From Paracoccus aestuariivivens (lineage in GTDB: Bacteria; Pseudomonadota; Alphaproteobacteria; Rhodobacterales; Rhodobacteraceae), in NCBI RefSeq assembly GCF_009711225.1, contig NZ_WMIE01000002.1, forward strand, positions 62,001 through 126,000: a stretch of DNA of 64,000 bases, written 5' to 3'. Under the pieces are notes generated by a model that made no database searches, was not told the origin of the DNA, and worked only from the letters and a program-made list of their open reading frames with translations. Position 1 is the stretch's first letter. Each line of letters starts with the position of its first letter. Made by a program: the position numbers and the translations under genes. Below are positions 51,315-60,794 of the stretch, in pieces.

Positions 51315-51340
51315 GCAGGATTCTGTTGCCAGGCTCCTGC
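51315..51340 (-). terminator. Possible terminator of ssrA
   Basis: On the minus strand GCAGGA (51335-51340) can pair with TCCTGC (51315-51320) around a 14-nt loop, then ACTTTCCCC follows. It lies at the expected 3' end of the tmRNA coding piece. The stem may instead be part of the mature RNA. Confidence 0.4.
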
Positions 51341-51626
51341 GGGCCCCGCCTTACGCTGCTAGGCGCAAGGGCTTAAGTTTCGGTAACTCGAACTGCTTAC
51401 GCAGCCAGAGCGACCGGAGCACGGTTGTCGTTGGCAACTGTACAATTTGCACCGATATCGGTGGTAGCTCACCGAGACAAAGCAAACAGCTTTAGACGTT
51501 CGTCGATCCTGTTTCGACCCCAAGTGCCCCCAACGAAGGAGTTTGGTGGAGTCGCCGGGTACCGCCCCCGGGTCCGATCCGCTTATTACCTGCGCGTTTA
51601 TGTCCATAGTCCGAGCGAACCCGAAC
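51320..51626 (-). ncRNA. ssrA: Transfer-messenger RNA, circularly permuted two-piece form
   Basis: A tmRNA gene on the minus strand that rescues stalled ribosomes. The order is permuted as in alphaproteobacteria: the acceptor piece comes first and ends CCA at 51544; about 22 nt are removed; the coding piece begins at 51521 with GGGGTCG. The 5' strand GGGGTCG pairs fully (one G-U) with CGACTCC before the ACCA end, forming the 7-bp acceptor stem. The T-arm is CCGGG-loop-CCCGG. The tag frame (51397-51435) encodes ANDNRAPVALAA followed by TAA. Outer ends are approximate. RNase R, its partner in nonstop mRNA decay, is at 19.6 kb. Confidence 0.93.
51397..51435 (-). other. Proteolysis tag reading frame of tmRNA
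   Basis: Twelve codons from the resume codon GCC (51433-51435) to TAA (51397-51399) give ANDNRAPVALAA, a typical alphaproteobacterial ssrA tag with the C-terminal LAA recognised by ClpXP. Confidence 0.92.
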
Positions 51627-51632
51627 GAGGCG

Positions 51633-51661
51633 AATATAGGCGTGGCATCGGGCAGGCGCAA
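51633..51661 (-). promoter_or_regulatory. Promoter of ssrA
   Basis: On the minus strand TTGCGC (51656-51661) and TATATT (51633-51638) are separated by exactly 17 bp, a strong sigma-70 match. It places the precursor 5' end near 51626. Confidence 0.75.
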
Positions 51662-51733
51662 GGAGGGGAACGTCGTGTTTTCGCTTGTCCCAAGGTCAAT
51701 CCACTTGATCCGATTGACGAATTCTCCAAACAA

Positions 51734-51759
51734 AGAAGGGGGGCGATTGCCCCCCCCCC
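51734..51759 (-). terminator. Terminator of the solute-binding protein gene, with a C10 run
   Basis: On the minus strand a 7-bp stem GGGGGGC / GCCCCCC with a 4-nt loop is followed by a T-rich tail (TTCTTTGTTT). The plus strand shows ten consecutive C residues at 51750-51759, a run liable to length change or sequencing error. Confidence 0.8.
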
Positions 51760-51784
51760 GGTAGTCGTAATTTCCGATCTTGGA

Positions 51785-52834
51785 TCAGAAGCCCGCTTTG
51801 ATTTTCTCGAATTCGGCCAATTGCTTTTCGCGTTGGGCCGGATCGTTCGGCGTCTGTGCCAGAATCGGCGCGTCGACTTCGGCAAGGCCGTCTTTGACGG
51901 CGGGTTCGTCCTTGATCGTTTCCATCGCGACGGTCGAGGTGTGTCCGTAGCCGATCGTATCTAGCAGCGCCTTGGCCGAGGTCGGAGCGAGCCAAGCGTT
52001 CATGAACTCATGCGCTTTTTCTTCGCTTCCGGGGCCATTCTTCATGTTGATGTAGCCGCAGAAGAAGGTCGACGAGCCCTCTTTCGGCGCGCGCTGGAAC
52101 CCGACGGGGAAGCCGTCATTCTGCAGCAGCACGACGCCGTCATTCCACGACCATGCGATATCGACCGCACCCGAGGCCATCAGCTGTGCCTGTTCCGAGG
52201 GGTCGGCCCAATAGGCCGCGACGTTCACATGTGCTTTGCGCAGCCAGTCGGCGGCGGCCGCGAATTGCTCGTCCGTGACTTTGGTCCAGTCGGTCACGCC
52301 GGTTGCGAGATAGGCCAAGGCCCAAACGTCATCGGCCGAATCGGGCAGCGAGGTGCGGCCCTGATATTTGGGATCGATGAAGACGTTCAGGCTGGCGACA
52401 TCCTCGGCTGGGACGGTTTCCGAGTTATAGGCAATCGCGGTCGCGCCCCAATCGGTCGGGATGAACCAGACGCCCTGATCGTCCTTGAAGATCGGCGAGT
52501 TCAGGAATTTCGGGTCGATATCCTTGAAGTTCTGGATCTTCGAGACATCCCACGGCTCGATCAGGCCCGCATCGCGGTACTTCGAGATCATCTGCGAGCA
52601 GGGATGGGCGACATCGGCTTTGAAACCCGAGGCGAGTTTCTGGTAGGCCTCGTCGTCATCGCCATAGAAGGCATAGGTCGGGCTGTCGCCATATTTGTCG
52701 ATATAGCCTTGAAAAATAGAGGGTTCCTCGAAACCCGCCCAGTCAAAGACGGTCAGTTCGGAATCCGCGGCAAGGGCGGGAATGGCCATGCCGTTGAGGA
52801 CGAGGGCCAGGGCGGAGGAGCGCAGAAGTTTCAT
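51785..52834 (-). CDS. Periplasmic spermidine/putrescine-type solute-binding protein
   Basis: A 349-residue secreted binding protein. A Sec signal peptide (about residues 1-22, cleavage after AIPALAA) precedes ELTVFDWAGFEEPSIFQGY and the PotD/PotF-like pattern with two lobes: FIPTDWGATAIAYN, SLPDSADDVWALAYLATG and DIAWSWNDGVVLLQNDG. It should deliver a polyamine or related cation to an ABC transporter. No permease or ATPase gene lies next to it within the window, so it is an orphan here. The TPM-domain gene upstream is 120 bp away. It ends at a strong terminator. Confidence 0.85.
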   Translation of the reverse strand: MKLLRSSALALVLNGMAIPALAADSELTVFDWAGFEEPSIFQGYIDKYGDSPTYAFYGDDDEAYQKLASGFKADVAHPCSQMISKYRDAGLIEPWDVSKIQNFKDIDPKFLNSPIFKDDQGVWFIPTDWGATAIAYNSETVPAEDVASLNVFIDPKYQGRTSLPDSADDVWALAYLATGVTDWTKVTDEQFAAAADWLRKAHVNVAAYWADPSEQAQLMASGAVDIAWSWNDGVVLLQNDGFPVGFQRAPKEGSSTFFCGYINMKNGPGSEEKAHEFMNAWLAPTSAKALLDTIGYGHTSTVAMETIKDEPAVKDGLAEVDAPILAQTPNDPAQREKQLAEFEKIKAGF

Positions 52835-52953
52835 CTGTGACCTTTGGATGCGTAGTGGATGCCTTGGACGCTAGCGGCGCATCTGCTGCCTCGCAAGCAC
52901 TGGACGCATTTATGGTTGCCCGTCCACACGGCAGTGATGAAGAATTCGGCAGG

Positions 52954-53853
52954 TTACCAGCGCCCCGATGCGCCTCCGCCGCGTGACGATCCACCGCCAA
53001 AACCCGAACCGCCGCCGCTTGAACGGTTGCGATAGGCCGGATTGCGTTCGCGCCGCAGTTCTCGATTGTCCGGGCCATAAGAGATGCGCTGCGGCAGGGG
53101 CAGAAGCCGCGTCTCGGACCAGCCGCAATGCGGGCAGGATTTCGTCATCCTTGTATCCGAGACGGTGTAGCTGCCATGCTCGGCGGGCAAACGGTTCGGC
53201 TCGCGCGTGGTTTCCAGTCCGCCCTTGCCGCACTGCGGGCAATGCCGCCGCCGCCAGTGCTTCAGCCCGATCATCCCGAAGATCGCCGCGAAGGCGCCGA
53301 AAAAGATCAGGCCCATCGCACGGTCGATCAGGTTGCGGTGCGAAGCCTCGGGCGGGGGCAGGCCCGCTGCATGGGGGCGGGCGATCAGGTTGATAACAGC
53401 CTCGGTTCCGTCGCGGGTTCCTTTCGACAGGCGGTGTTCACGGAAGGCGGGCAGCATGGTGCCGCGCATAATGTCTTGGGCGCGGATATCGGTATCGTTC
53501 GGATAGCCCGCGCCCAGTTCGATCCGCGCCTCGCGATCCTCGGCGAGGACGAGGATCATGAAGCCGTCGTTACGCGAGGCGTCGCCCACACCCCAATGGT
53601 TGAACAGGCGCGTGGCGAAAGTCTCTAGCCCGTCGCTGCCACCATATTGCGCGCGATCCTCCAGCGTGACGACCGTGCCCTGCACGCCGGTCGTGTTGCG
53701 AAGTTCGGTCAGCGCGCGGGATATTGCGGCCTCGTCATCCGGCGCGATGATCTGGGCGTAATCGCTGACCTCCGTCGAGAGCGGTTTGGGCAGGTCTTGG
53801 GCCAGTGCCGACAACGGCAGAAGCAAAATCAGCAGGGCGAACAGCCCGCGCAT
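52954..53853 (-). CDS. TPM-domain membrane protein with zinc ribbon and Gly-rich tail
   Basis: A 299-residue protein of the TPM_phosphatase (YgcG/Psb32) class. A signal peptide (about residues 1-19) is followed by the TPM domain (about 22-160, ISRALTELRNTTGVQGTVVT and RNDGFMILVLAEDREARIELG), a transmembrane segment (about 185-200), a Cys4 zinc ribbon (CPQCGKGG ... CPHCGWSE) and a C-terminal tail GFGGGSSRGGGASGRW. The Cys4 insertion between membrane and glycine tail is in the YgcG-like subgroup. ATG overlaps the ppk2 stop (ATGA). TPM proteins are linked to envelope or photosystem repair; activity here is unknown. Confidence 0.82.
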   Translation of the reverse strand: MRGLFALLILLLPLSALAQDLPKPLSTEVSDYAQIIAPDDEAAISRALTELRNTTGVQGTVVTLEDRAQYGGSDGLETFATRLFNHWGVGDASRNDGFMILVLAEDREARIELGAGYPNDTDIRAQDIMRGTMLPAFREHRLSKGTRDGTEAVINLIARPHAAGLPPPEASHRNLIDRAMGLIFFGAFAAIFGMIGLKHWRRRHCPQCGKGGLETTREPNRLPAEHGSYTVSDTRMTKSCPHCGWSETRLLPLPQRISYGPDNRELRRERNPAYRNRSSGGGSGFGGGSSRGGGASGRW

Positions 53854-54764
53854 CAATCCGTCAGGATCTCGGGGCCGCCGACGATCTTGGGATCGGGCTG
53901 GCCAATCAACGCATCGTCGCGACCATGGAAATCCACCGCATGCAGGATGGTCTGGATCGCCGCGATACGCGCCCGCCGCTTGTCGTCGGATCGGATCACT
54001 GTCCAAGGGGCGACCTTGGTGTGACTGCGCTTCAGCGTGTCATGGATGGCGTCAGTGTAATCGTCCCATTTCGCCAACCCGTCCACGTCGATGGAGCTAA
54101 GCTTCCATTGCTTCAGCGGGTCTTTCTCGCGGTCAAGGAAACGCTTCAGCTGCTCGGCGCGGTCCACGCTGAGCCAAAGCTTGACCAGCGTGATGTCGTC
54201 ATCGGCGAACATCGCTTCGAAGGGCGGAAGCTGGCGGAAGAAGGTCTCGCGCTGGTCTTTGTCGGAGAAGCCGAAGACTCGCTCGACGACGCCGCGATTA
54301 TACCAGCTGCGGTCGAACAGCGCGATTTCGCCCCGCGCGGGCAACCAGTCGACATAGCGCTGGAAGTACCATTGCCCGGCTTCGCGCTCGCTGGGCTTGG
54401 GCAGGGCCACGATATAGGCCGAGCGCGGGTTCAGGTTTTCGCGCACGCGCTCAATGGTGCCGCCCTTGCCGGCGGCGTCGCGGCCCTCGAACAGGACCAC
54501 GACACGTTTGCCGGTATGGATCACATCGCGCATCATGCGGACAAGCTGCTGTTGCAGCACCTCCATATGCGCGTCGTAGTCCTTGGACTTCATCTCCTCA
54601 GGGTAAGGATAGCTGTCGCTGAGGATGTCGTCCTTGTCAGCCTTTTCGATGGCTTTTCGGATCTCCGAGGGCGCGTCCTTTTCAAAGAACCGGGTGATCG
54701 CGCCAACAAAGGGCAGATCGGGATGGTCCTTGGATAGTGCCTTTTTCTCGGAGTTTTTCGCCAC
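53853..54764 (-). CDS. ppk2: Polyphosphate kinase 2
   Basis: A 303-residue PPK2 that transfers phosphate between polyphosphate and nucleotides. Walker A is [11 protein letters not shown] (about residues 93-103) and Walker B is [17 protein letters not shown]; the lid module with arginine and lysine ([17 protein letters not shown]) follows. A single PPK2 domain with an N-terminal extension of about 60 residues fits class I enzymes, which phosphorylate nucleoside diphosphates. The stop overlaps the TPM gene, and metA lies 3 bp upstream, so it belongs to a four-gene operon. Confidence 0.95.
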   Translation of the reverse strand: MAKNSEKKALSKDHPDLPFVGAITRFFEKDAPSEIRKAIEKADKDDILSDSYPYPEEMKSKDYDAHMEVLQQQLVRMMRDVIHTGKRVVVLFEGRDAAGKGGTIERVRENLNPRSAYIVALPKPSEREAGQWYFQRYVDWLPARGEIALFDRSWYNRGVVERVFGFSDKDQRETFFRQLPPFEAMFADDDITLVKLWLSVDRAEQLKRFLDREKDPLKQWKLSSIDVDGLAKWDDYTDAIHDTLKRSHTKVAPWTVIRSDDKRRARIAAIQTILHAVDFHGRDDALIGQPDPKIVGGPEILTD

Positions 54765-54767
54765 GGC

Positions 54768-55694
54768 TTACCCTTTCCCGATCAGATCCATATCGTATTC
54801 GGTCGTCTGGTAGATCTCGTTGATCCAGTTACCGTAAAGCAGATGCGCATGACTGCGCCAGCGGTTCGTGGGCGCAAGGCTCGGGTCATCATCAGGATAG
54901 TAATTCACTGGAACGTTGATCGGTTTCCCGGCGATGACGTCGCGGTCATATTCGTCCTTCAGCGTCGTGCTGTCATATTCGAAATGGTTGAAGACATAGA
55001 GCGCGCGGCGGCTTGGGTCCTCGATCAGGCAGGGGCCGGATTGCTCCGAGGCGATCAGGGTACGCAGGGCAGGTATGGCATCGACCTCATCCTGACGCAC
55101 CTCGGTCCAGCGGCTGACCGGAACCAGCACGTCGTCCGAGAAGCCGCGCAGATAGGGGCTGGCGGGCGCAAGGTTACGATGCCGGAAGCAGCCGAAGGCC
55201 TTGTGGTCGAGGATGTGCTTTTCCAGCCGGTTGAAATGCCACGCCATCGCCATGCCGCCCCAGCAGACGCCGAAGGTCGAATGCACATGGCTCTGGGTCC
55301 ATTCGAAGACGCGGGTCAACTCGTCCCAATAGGTCACGTCCTCGAAGCGCAGATGCTCGATAGGCGCGCCGGTGATGATCAGGCCGTCGAATTTCTCGCC
55401 CGCCGCCTCGACATCGCAGAAGCGGCGATAGAAGGACTGCAGGTGATCGGCCGCCGTATTGCGGCTTTCATGGTCCGACATGCGGATCAGTTGAAAGTCG
55501 ATCTGCAAGGGGGTCGCGCCGATCAGCCGGGCGAACTGGTTCTCGGTCTGGATCTTTTTCGGCATCAGGTTCAGCAGACCGATGCGCAAGGGACGGATGT
55601 CCTGAGTCGCCGCACGACCCGGCGACATGACCATGACGCCCTCATCCGACAGGATGTCGAAAGCGGGCAGGTCATTTGGCAGGGTAATGGGCAT
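54768..55694 (-). CDS. metA: Homoserine O-acyltransferase MetA, predicted acetyl-CoA specific
   Basis: A 308-residue enzyme of methionine synthesis that activates homoserine. The acyl-enzyme Cys is in [13 protein letters not shown] (about residue 142), and His and Glu of the triad are in [11 protein letters not shown]. At the position that separates acetyl from succinyl donors the sequence reads [16 protein letters not shown], with Glu where the E. coli succinyltransferase has Gly; this Glu marks homoserine O-acetyltransferases in characterised homologues. No SAM-II riboswitch can be upstream, because metA starts inside the stop codon of the ATPase gene (TAATG). Confidence 0.93.
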   Translation of the reverse strand: MPITLPNDLPAFDILSDEGVMVMSPGRAATQDIRPLRIGLLNLMPKKIQTENQFARLIGATPLQIDFQLIRMSDHESRNTAADHLQSFYRRFCDVEAAGEKFDGLIITGAPIEHLRFEDVTYWDELTRVFEWTQSHVHSTFGVCWGGMAMAWHFNRLEKHILDHKAFGCFRHRNLAPASPYLRGFSDDVLVPVSRWTEVRQDEVDAIPALRTLIASEQSGPCLIEDPSRRALYVFNHFEYDSTTLKDEYDRDVIAGKPINVPVNYYPDDDPSLAPTNRWRSHAHLLYGNWINEIYQTTEYDMDLIGKG

Positions 55695-56557
55695 TATGCG
55701 TCCTTTCTGTCGATGGCGAGGCCGATCAGCTGGATCAGATCCTCGGGCGATTTCACCTCGGCGACTTCCTCGGCCAGCAGCGTCACGCCGCGACGGGCCA
55801 TTGCCTCGTAGCGCGGCTGGCGATGGGCCAAGGCGCGGGAATAGGTCCAGCGGATGAAATCGTCGGGATTGACCTGTTCTTCGGTCAGGCCCTTTTCAAC
55901 CCGGTAATCGGTCCATGCCCGATCAAGAAATTGCGGCTGGTAATACATCGGCTTCGGCGCGCGGTCGAAGCGGCGCACCAGTTCCGCTGTATGAGCGTCC
56001 GAGCCCTTGATCCAGACCAGCAGCTGGTCCCTTTCCAATGCGTCGAGCAGCGGTTCGTCTTCGGCAAAGGGATCAACCACTTCGCAGATCGAGCCGCCCG
56101 AGTCGCAAACGAAGTTCGGGATGCCGTAGATTTCCTGCCCGCGCCGGATGAACTGGCTGCTGTCCAGCAGAGCCGAAATCTCGGAGGAGCGGTGCTGGTC
56201 CTGCCGGAGCATGTATTCCTCGAATTCAAGACCGCCACGGGACTGGCTGCCCGGCTTGCCCAGATAGGTCGAGAGCGGCGCAAGGTTTTCGAAGGTGATG
56301 TTGCTGGCGATATAGACGGAATCCGACAGCAGCAACTCACGCAGGAACGGAACCTTCATCGCCTCGCGTTTGAAGTTGTCGGCGATGTATTCGCCCATGT
56401 AGCGCGTGCCGATGCGGTAATCGACCGAGTAATGGAACCAGTTTCCCGCATTGCGCAGCATCGTCGCAAGATAGGTTTTCCCAAGTCCGGACATCCCGAA
56501 GAAAAGCACCCGCTTGCGCGGTGCCGAGAGCCATTCGGCTTTTGTCTTGTAAAGCAT
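55694..56557 (-). CDS. P-loop ATPase of unknown function, coupled to metA
   Basis: A 287-residue protein with an N-terminal P-loop [16 protein letters not shown] (about residues 19-34; GxSGxGKT), like kinases or small AAA-type NTPases. Later features are [33 protein letters not shown] and [19 protein letters not shown], which recalls the lid/arginine region of nucleoside or shikimate-type kinases. No Walker B is certain. I do not recognise the family. It is the first gene of the ATPase-metA-ppk2-TPM operon, and it shares the TAATG overlap with metA, which suggests a role linked to methionine or nucleotide metabolism. Confidence 0.75.
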   Translation of the reverse strand: MLYKTKAEWLSAPRKRVLFFGMSGLGKTYLATMLRNAGNWFHYSVDYRIGTRYMGEYIADNFKREAMKVPFLRELLLSDSVYIASNITFENLAPLSTYLGKPGSQSRGGLEFEEYMLRQDQHRSSEISALLDSSQFIRRGQEIYGIPNFVCDSGGSICEVVDPFAEDEPLLDALERDQLLVWIKGSDAHTAELVRRFDRAPKPMYYQPQFLDRAWTDYRVEKGLTEEQVNPDDFIRWTYSRALAHRQPRYEAMARRGVTLLAEEVAEVKSPEDLIQLIGLAIDRKDA

Positions 56558-56676
56558 GGGACATCCTTTTGCGGTCAGGCGTTAGTTAGAACTCTGAGCG
56601 GCCTGTGAAAAGGGGGCAGGGTCATCGGTGGCAGGACCGTTGGAAATTGCGCGGTAACGAATTGGAGAATCCGTGG

Positions 56677-56701
56677 TAGCGCGACCAATTCAATCGCGCT
56701 A
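56677..56701. repeat. Inverted repeat upstream of ftsW
   Basis: A perfect 8-bp inverted repeat TAGCGCGA-N9-TCGCGCTA lies in the 217-bp gap between the divergent ATPase-metA operon and ftsW, about 75 bp before the ftsW ATG. It could be an operator or an RNA hairpin. No clear -35/-10 pair could be placed nearby. Confidence 0.45.
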
Positions 56702-56774
56702 TCATCCTCGACAGACCCGGAAAAACGGGCACCCGGAAACGGGATTTGTTAGAGGCAGTGACGGCGGTTCATCC

Positions 56775-57944
56775 ATGACCGAAATGGTCTTTGGCACTAC
56801 GCCCGTGCGGGCTGGTGATCCGATTCTTCCACGCTGGTGGCGCACCGTCGACCGATGGTCGTTGGCCTGCGTGCTGGGGTTGTTTGCCATGGGGTTGTTG
56901 CTGGGGCTTGCGGCCTCGGTTCCTTTGGCCGAGAAAAACAACCTTCCACAATTCTACTATGTGACGCGACAGGCGATCTTTGGCAGTATGGCGATCGGCG
57001 TGATGCTGGTCGTATCGACCTTCTCGCCGGCTTTCGTGCGACGCTTGGGCGTTCTGGGCTTTGCTTTCGCGATCACGGCGATCATCCTGCTGCCGTTCAT
57101 CGGCACGGATTTCGGCAAGGGAGCCGTTCGTTGGCTGCGCCTGCCGGGGGGGATGTCGGTGCAGCCCTCCGAGTTCCTGAAGCCATGTTTTGTCGCGATC
57201 TGCGCGTGGTTCATGGCCGCCAGCCAAGAGGTCGGCGGGCCACCCGGCAAGATCTATTCCTTCTGCGTGGCGACAATCGTGGTCCTGCTGTTGGCGATGC
57301 AGCCCGATTTCGGTCAGGCTTCGCTGGTCTTGTTCTCGTGGTGCGTGATGTATTTCATCGCGGGCGCTCCGATTGCTCTGGTCTTCTCGGTGATCGGGCT
57401 GGCGACCGTGGGTGGCTTTTTCGCCTACGGAGCGTCCGAGCACTTCGCCCGCCGCATCGACGGCTTCCTTGCCGCCGAGGTCGATCCAAGGACGCAGATC
57501 GGTTATGCGACCAATGCCATCCAGGAAGGCGGTTTCTTCGGTGTCGGCGTCGGTGAAGGTTCGGTGAAATGGTCGCTGCCGGACGCGCATACCGACTTCA
57601 TCATCGCCGTCGCTGCCGAAGAATACGGCCTGATCATGGTACTTGCGATCATTGCCCTGTATATGACGGTGGTCGTGCGCTCGCTGCTGCGGTTGCGCGA
57701 TGAGCGTGATCCCTTTGTGCGGATCGCCGGAACCGGACTTGCCTGCGCCTTCGGCGTGCAGGCCCTGATCAATATGGGCGTGGCAGTACGCTTGCTGCCC
57801 GCCAAAGGCATGACGTTGCCATTCGTGAGCTATGGCGGGTCGTCCGTCATCGCCTCGGGAATTGCGCTTGGCATGCTGCTGGCGTTGACGCGCTCGCGCC
57901 CGCAGGGCCGCATTGCGGACGTGCTGGGCAGGGGACGTACATGA
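56775..57944 (+). CDS. ftsW: Peptidoglycan glycosyltransferase FtsW
   Basis: A 389-residue SEDS-family membrane glycosyltransferase that builds septal peptidoglycan from lipid II with its partner FtsI. About ten transmembrane segments are seen; the conserved [29 protein letters not shown] and the Glu/Asp-containing [21 protein letters not shown] loops are present, and the C-terminal [10 protein letters not shown] motif is intact. A longer open frame starts at 56673, but ATG 56775 (MTEMVFGT) is preferred. It is the first gene of the ftsW-murG-murC run; murG overlaps by ATGA. Confidence 0.95.
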   Translation: MTEMVFGTTPVRAGDPILPRWWRTVDRWSLACVLGLFAMGLLLGLAASVPLAEKNNLPQFYYVTRQAIFGSMAIGVMLVVSTFSPAFVRRLGVLGFAFAITAIILLPFIGTDFGKGAVRWLRLPGGMSVQPSEFLKPCFVAICAWFMAASQEVGGPPGKIYSFCVATIVVLLLAMQPDFGQASLVLFSWCVMYFIAGAPIALVFSVIGLATVGGFFAYGASEHFARRIDGFLAAEVDPRTQIGYATNAIQEGGFFGVGVGEGSVKWSLPDAHTDFIIAVAAEEYGLIMVLAIIALYMTVVVRSLLRLRDERDPFVRIAGTGLACAFGVQALINMGVAVRLLPAKGMTLPFVSYGGSSVIASGIALGMLLALTRSRPQGRIADVLGRGRT

Positions 57945-59032
57945 CTGTGAAACTACCTTACTGCCTGATCGCTGCCGGTGGCACGGGCGGGCATATGTTC
58001 CCGGCGCAGGCGCTGGCCGAGACCTTGCTGGCCCGTGGCTGGCGGGTGAAGCTTTCGACCGATGAGCGTGGCGCGCGCTATGCCTCGGCCTTTCCTGATA
58101 ACGTGGTGCGCGAAGTGGTCAGTTCGGCCACTACGGCACGGGGCGGGGCCGCGGCAAAGCTGGCCGTGCCGTTCCGGATCAGCCAAGGCGTGATGGCCGC
58201 ACTGCGCGCGATGAAACAGGATCGTCCTGCAATCGTGGTGGGATTTGGTGGATACCCTACAATCCCCGCCATGTCGGCGGCGCTGGCACTGCGGATACCG
58301 CGTATGATCCATGAACAGAACGGTGTCATGGGGCGGGTGAATACCGCCTTTGCGCGCTATGTGAACAAGGTCGCTTGCGGCACTTGGCCGACGCAGCTTC
58401 CGACCGGAGTTGAAGGAACCCATACCGGAAATCCCGTTCGCCAATCGGTGCTCGAACAGACCGGTGTGCCCTATGCCCCTGCGGGAGACGGTCCCCTGAA
58501 CGTGCTGGTCATCGGCGGCAGTCAGGGCGCGCGCGTGCTGTCGGATGTGGTGCCCGATGCGATCATCGGCCTGCCCGAAGAGATCCGCGCCCGTCTTCGT
58601 CTGAGCCAGCAGGCCCGCGCCGAGGACATGGAACGGGTCTCCGTGGCCTATCGGCAGGCGGGTATTGCTGCCGAAGTGAAGCCCTTTTTCGATGATGTGC
58701 CGCGCCGTCTGGCCGAATGTCAGCTGGTCGTCAGTCGGGCGGGGGCGTCGTCTCTGGCCGATATCACCGTGATCGGCCGACCCTCCATCCTGATCCCCTT
58801 TGCTGCGGCAACAGGGGATCACCAGACCGCCAACGCGCGCTCACTTGGTGAAAGCGGGGCGGCCATGGTGCTGCCGGAATCCGTGCTTGACGCCGAGAGC
58901 CTCAGGCGCGACATGCGTGAAATCCTTACGGATGGCTCACGGGCCTCCAATATGGCTGCGGCGACTTTGGCCCTTGGCCGCCCTGATGCGGCGCAGCGAC
59001 TTGCAGATCTAGTTACGGAATTGACCGCATGA
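57941..59032 (+). CDS. murG: Lipid II synthase (MurNAc-pentapeptide GlcNAc transferase)
   Basis: A 363-residue GT28-family enzyme that adds GlcNAc to lipid I on the inner face of the membrane. The N-terminal [17 protein letters not shown] loop binds the lipid phosphate; [11 protein letters not shown] is the acceptor motif; [15 protein letters not shown] and [22 protein letters not shown] form the UDP-GlcNAc site. Length is normal. The ATG overlaps the ftsW stop and the stop overlaps murC by ATGA. Confidence 0.96.
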   Translation: MTVKLPYCLIAAGGTGGHMFPAQALAETLLARGWRVKLSTDERGARYASAFPDNVVREVVSSATTARGGAAAKLAVPFRISQGVMAALRAMKQDRPAIVVGFGGYPTIPAMSAALALRIPRMIHEQNGVMGRVNTAFARYVNKVACGTWPTQLPTGVEGTHTGNPVRQSVLEQTGVPYAPAGDGPLNVLVIGGSQGARVLSDVVPDAIIGLPEEIRARLRLSQQARAEDMERVSVAYRQAGIAAEVKPFFDDVPRRLAECQLVVSRAGASSLADITVIGRPSILIPFAAATGDHQTANARSLGESGAAMVLPESVLDAESLRRDMREILTDGSRASNMAAATLALGRPDAAQRLADLVTELTA

Positions 59033-60456
59033 ACGCAGCGACCAAACTGCCGGGCGAGCTTGGCCCCATCCACTTCGTCGGCATCGGCGGTATCGGAATG
59101 TCCGGCATTGCAGAGGTCTTGATGACGCTGGGCTATGCGGTCCAGGGCTCGGACGCGAAGCGCTCGAAAATCACCGACCGGCTGGAAAGCCTTGGCGCGA
59201 CCGTGTTCGAGGGTCAGCGCGCCGAGAATATCGGCGAGGCGGGCGTGGTCGTCATCTCGACCGCGATCAAGAAGGGCAATCCCGAGCTTGAAGAAGCCCG
59301 CCGCCGCGGCCTGCCCGTCGTGCGCCGTGCCGAGATGCTGGCCGAGTTGATGCGCCTGAAGTCGAACGTCGCCATTGCCGGGACGCATGGCAAGACGACG
59401 ACCACGACCATGGTGGCGACCCTTCTGGATGCGGGAGGGATCGACCCGACCGTGATCAATGGCGGCGTGATCCATGCCTACGGCTCGAACGCGCGGGCCG
59501 GTGCGGGCGAATGGATGGTGGTCGAAGCCGACGAATCCGACGGCTCGTTCAACCGCCTGCCCGCGACCATCGCGATCGTCACGAATATCGACCCCGAGCA
59601 CATGGAGCATTGGGGTTCGTTCGATGCCCTGCGCAAAGGGTTTCAGGATTTCGTCTCGAACATTCCGTTCTACGGTCTGGCCGTCTGCTGCACCGACCAT
59701 GCCGAAGTCCAGTCTCTGGTCGGCAAGGTCAGCGACCGCCGCATCGTGACCTTCGGCTTCAACGCGCAGGCCGATGTGCGGGCGGTGAACCTGACCTATG
59801 AGAACGGCGTTGCGCATTTCGACATCGCACTGCAGGGCGAAGCTGCCGCGAATGAGGGTGTCGCGCCGGTGATCGAGGGCTGCACCCTGCCGATGCCGGG
59901 CGATCACAACGTCTCGAACGCGCTGGCCGCTGTAGCTGTCGCGCGCCATCTGGGCATGAAACGCTCGCAGATCCGTGACGCACTGGCCAAGTTCGGGGGC
60001 GTCGGTCGTCGCTTTACCCGCGTCGGCGAGGTCAATGGCGTCACCATCATCGACGATTACGGCCACCATCCGGTCGAGATTGCAGCCGTTCTCAAAGCCG
60101 CGCGACAGGCGACCAAGGGCCGCGTCATCGCCGTTCATCAGCCGCATCGATATACCCGCCTGTCGAGCCTGTTCGACGATTTCTGCACCTGCTTCAACGA
60201 GGCTGATGTCGTCGGTATCGCCGAGGTCTATTCGGCAGGCGAAGACCCCATTCCGGGCGCATCGCGCGATGATCTGGTTGCGGGCCTCATCGCCCATGGC
60301 CACCGCCACGCTCGCGCCGTCATCGATGAGGACGACCTGGCGCGGTTGGTTCGTGAACAGGCCCGTCCCGGCGACATGGTGGTCTGCCTTGGCGCGGGGA
60401 CGATCTCGGCCTGGGCCAACAATCTGCCGGAACGGTTAAGCGAGGTCGCGGCATGA
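59029..60456 (+). CDS. murC: UDP-N-acetylmuramate-L-alanine ligase
   Basis: A 475-residue Mur ligase that adds the first amino acid, L-alanine, to UDP-MurNAc. The N-terminal Rossmann motif [16 protein letters not shown], the ATP loop [14 protein letters not shown] (about residues 117-130), the Mur-ligase His/Lys region and C-terminal [10 protein letters not shown] motif are all present. It overlaps murG upstream and the DUF2484 gene downstream by 4 bp each. Confidence 0.96.
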   Translation: MNAATKLPGELGPIHFVGIGGIGMSGIAEVLMTLGYAVQGSDAKRSKITDRLESLGATVFEGQRAENIGEAGVVVISTAIKKGNPELEEARRRGLPVVRRAEMLAELMRLKSNVAIAGTHGKTTTTTMVATLLDAGGIDPTVINGGVIHAYGSNARAGAGEWMVVEADESDGSFNRLPATIAIVTNIDPEHMEHWGSFDALRKGFQDFVSNIPFYGLAVCCTDHAEVQSLVGKVSDRRIVTFGFNAQADVRAVNLTYENGVAHFDIALQGEAAANEGVAPVIEGCTLPMPGDHNVSNALAAVAVARHLGMKRSQIRDALAKFGGVGRRFTRVGEVNGVTIIDDYGHHPVEIAAVLKAARQATKGRVIAVHQPHRYTRLSSLFDDFCTCFNEADVVGIAEVYSAGEDPIPGASRDDLVAGLIAHGHRHARAVIDEDDLARLVREQARPGDMVVCLGAGTISAWANNLPERLSEVAA

Positions 60457-60731
60457 TTGCATTGGGAACCCATCCCGGCGCAGCCGCGCTTTGCGCGGCC
60501 GGCTGGCTGGTCCTTGCCTGTGCGATGCCTTTGATCCGACATCATCGCAGACATGCTGCGATCTGGCTTTTGGTCATGCCCGGCGTACCTTTGCTGGGCT
60601 GGCTGACCTATCTGTGCGGCCCGACGCTTGGCGTCCTGTTCCTTGCCTTGGGTCTGTCGATACTGGTTTGGCCTCCGCTGGACTGGTTGCAACGTCGCCG
60701 CCGTCGTGCGGCTGGCCACGGCGCGCAATAG
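60453..60731 (+). CDS. DUF2484 membrane protein
   Basis: A 92-residue protein with three hydrophobic segments (about residues 8-28, 34-52 and 55-73) and an Arg-rich C-terminus ([12 protein letters not shown]). It belongs to DUF2484, a family found between murC and murB in Rhodobacterales, and is coupled to murC by ATGA. Its function is unknown; fixed position inside the cell-wall cluster suggests a role in envelope synthesis or in scaffolding Mur enzymes. Confidence 0.85.
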   Translation: MIALGTHPGAAALCAAGWLVLACAMPLIRHHRRHAAIWLLVMPGVPLLGWLTYLCGPTLGVLFLALGLSILVWPPLDWLQRRRRRAAGHGAQ

Positions 60732-60794
60732 TCCGGGTTTGCGCCATGCGCGGCTTTGGTTTACCAAGCGCGCCGATTGCCTAAGGAGCCCGCA

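Noticed and set aside
51540..51600. Ordinary tRNA gene
   Set aside because: A CCA end and T-arm are present, but no anticodon arm; the acceptor stem partner is in the tmRNA coding piece.
55695..55900. SAM-II riboswitch before metA
   Set aside because: metA starts within the stop codon of the upstream gene, leaving no leader. The operon leader (56558-56670) shows no match to the pseudoknot pattern.
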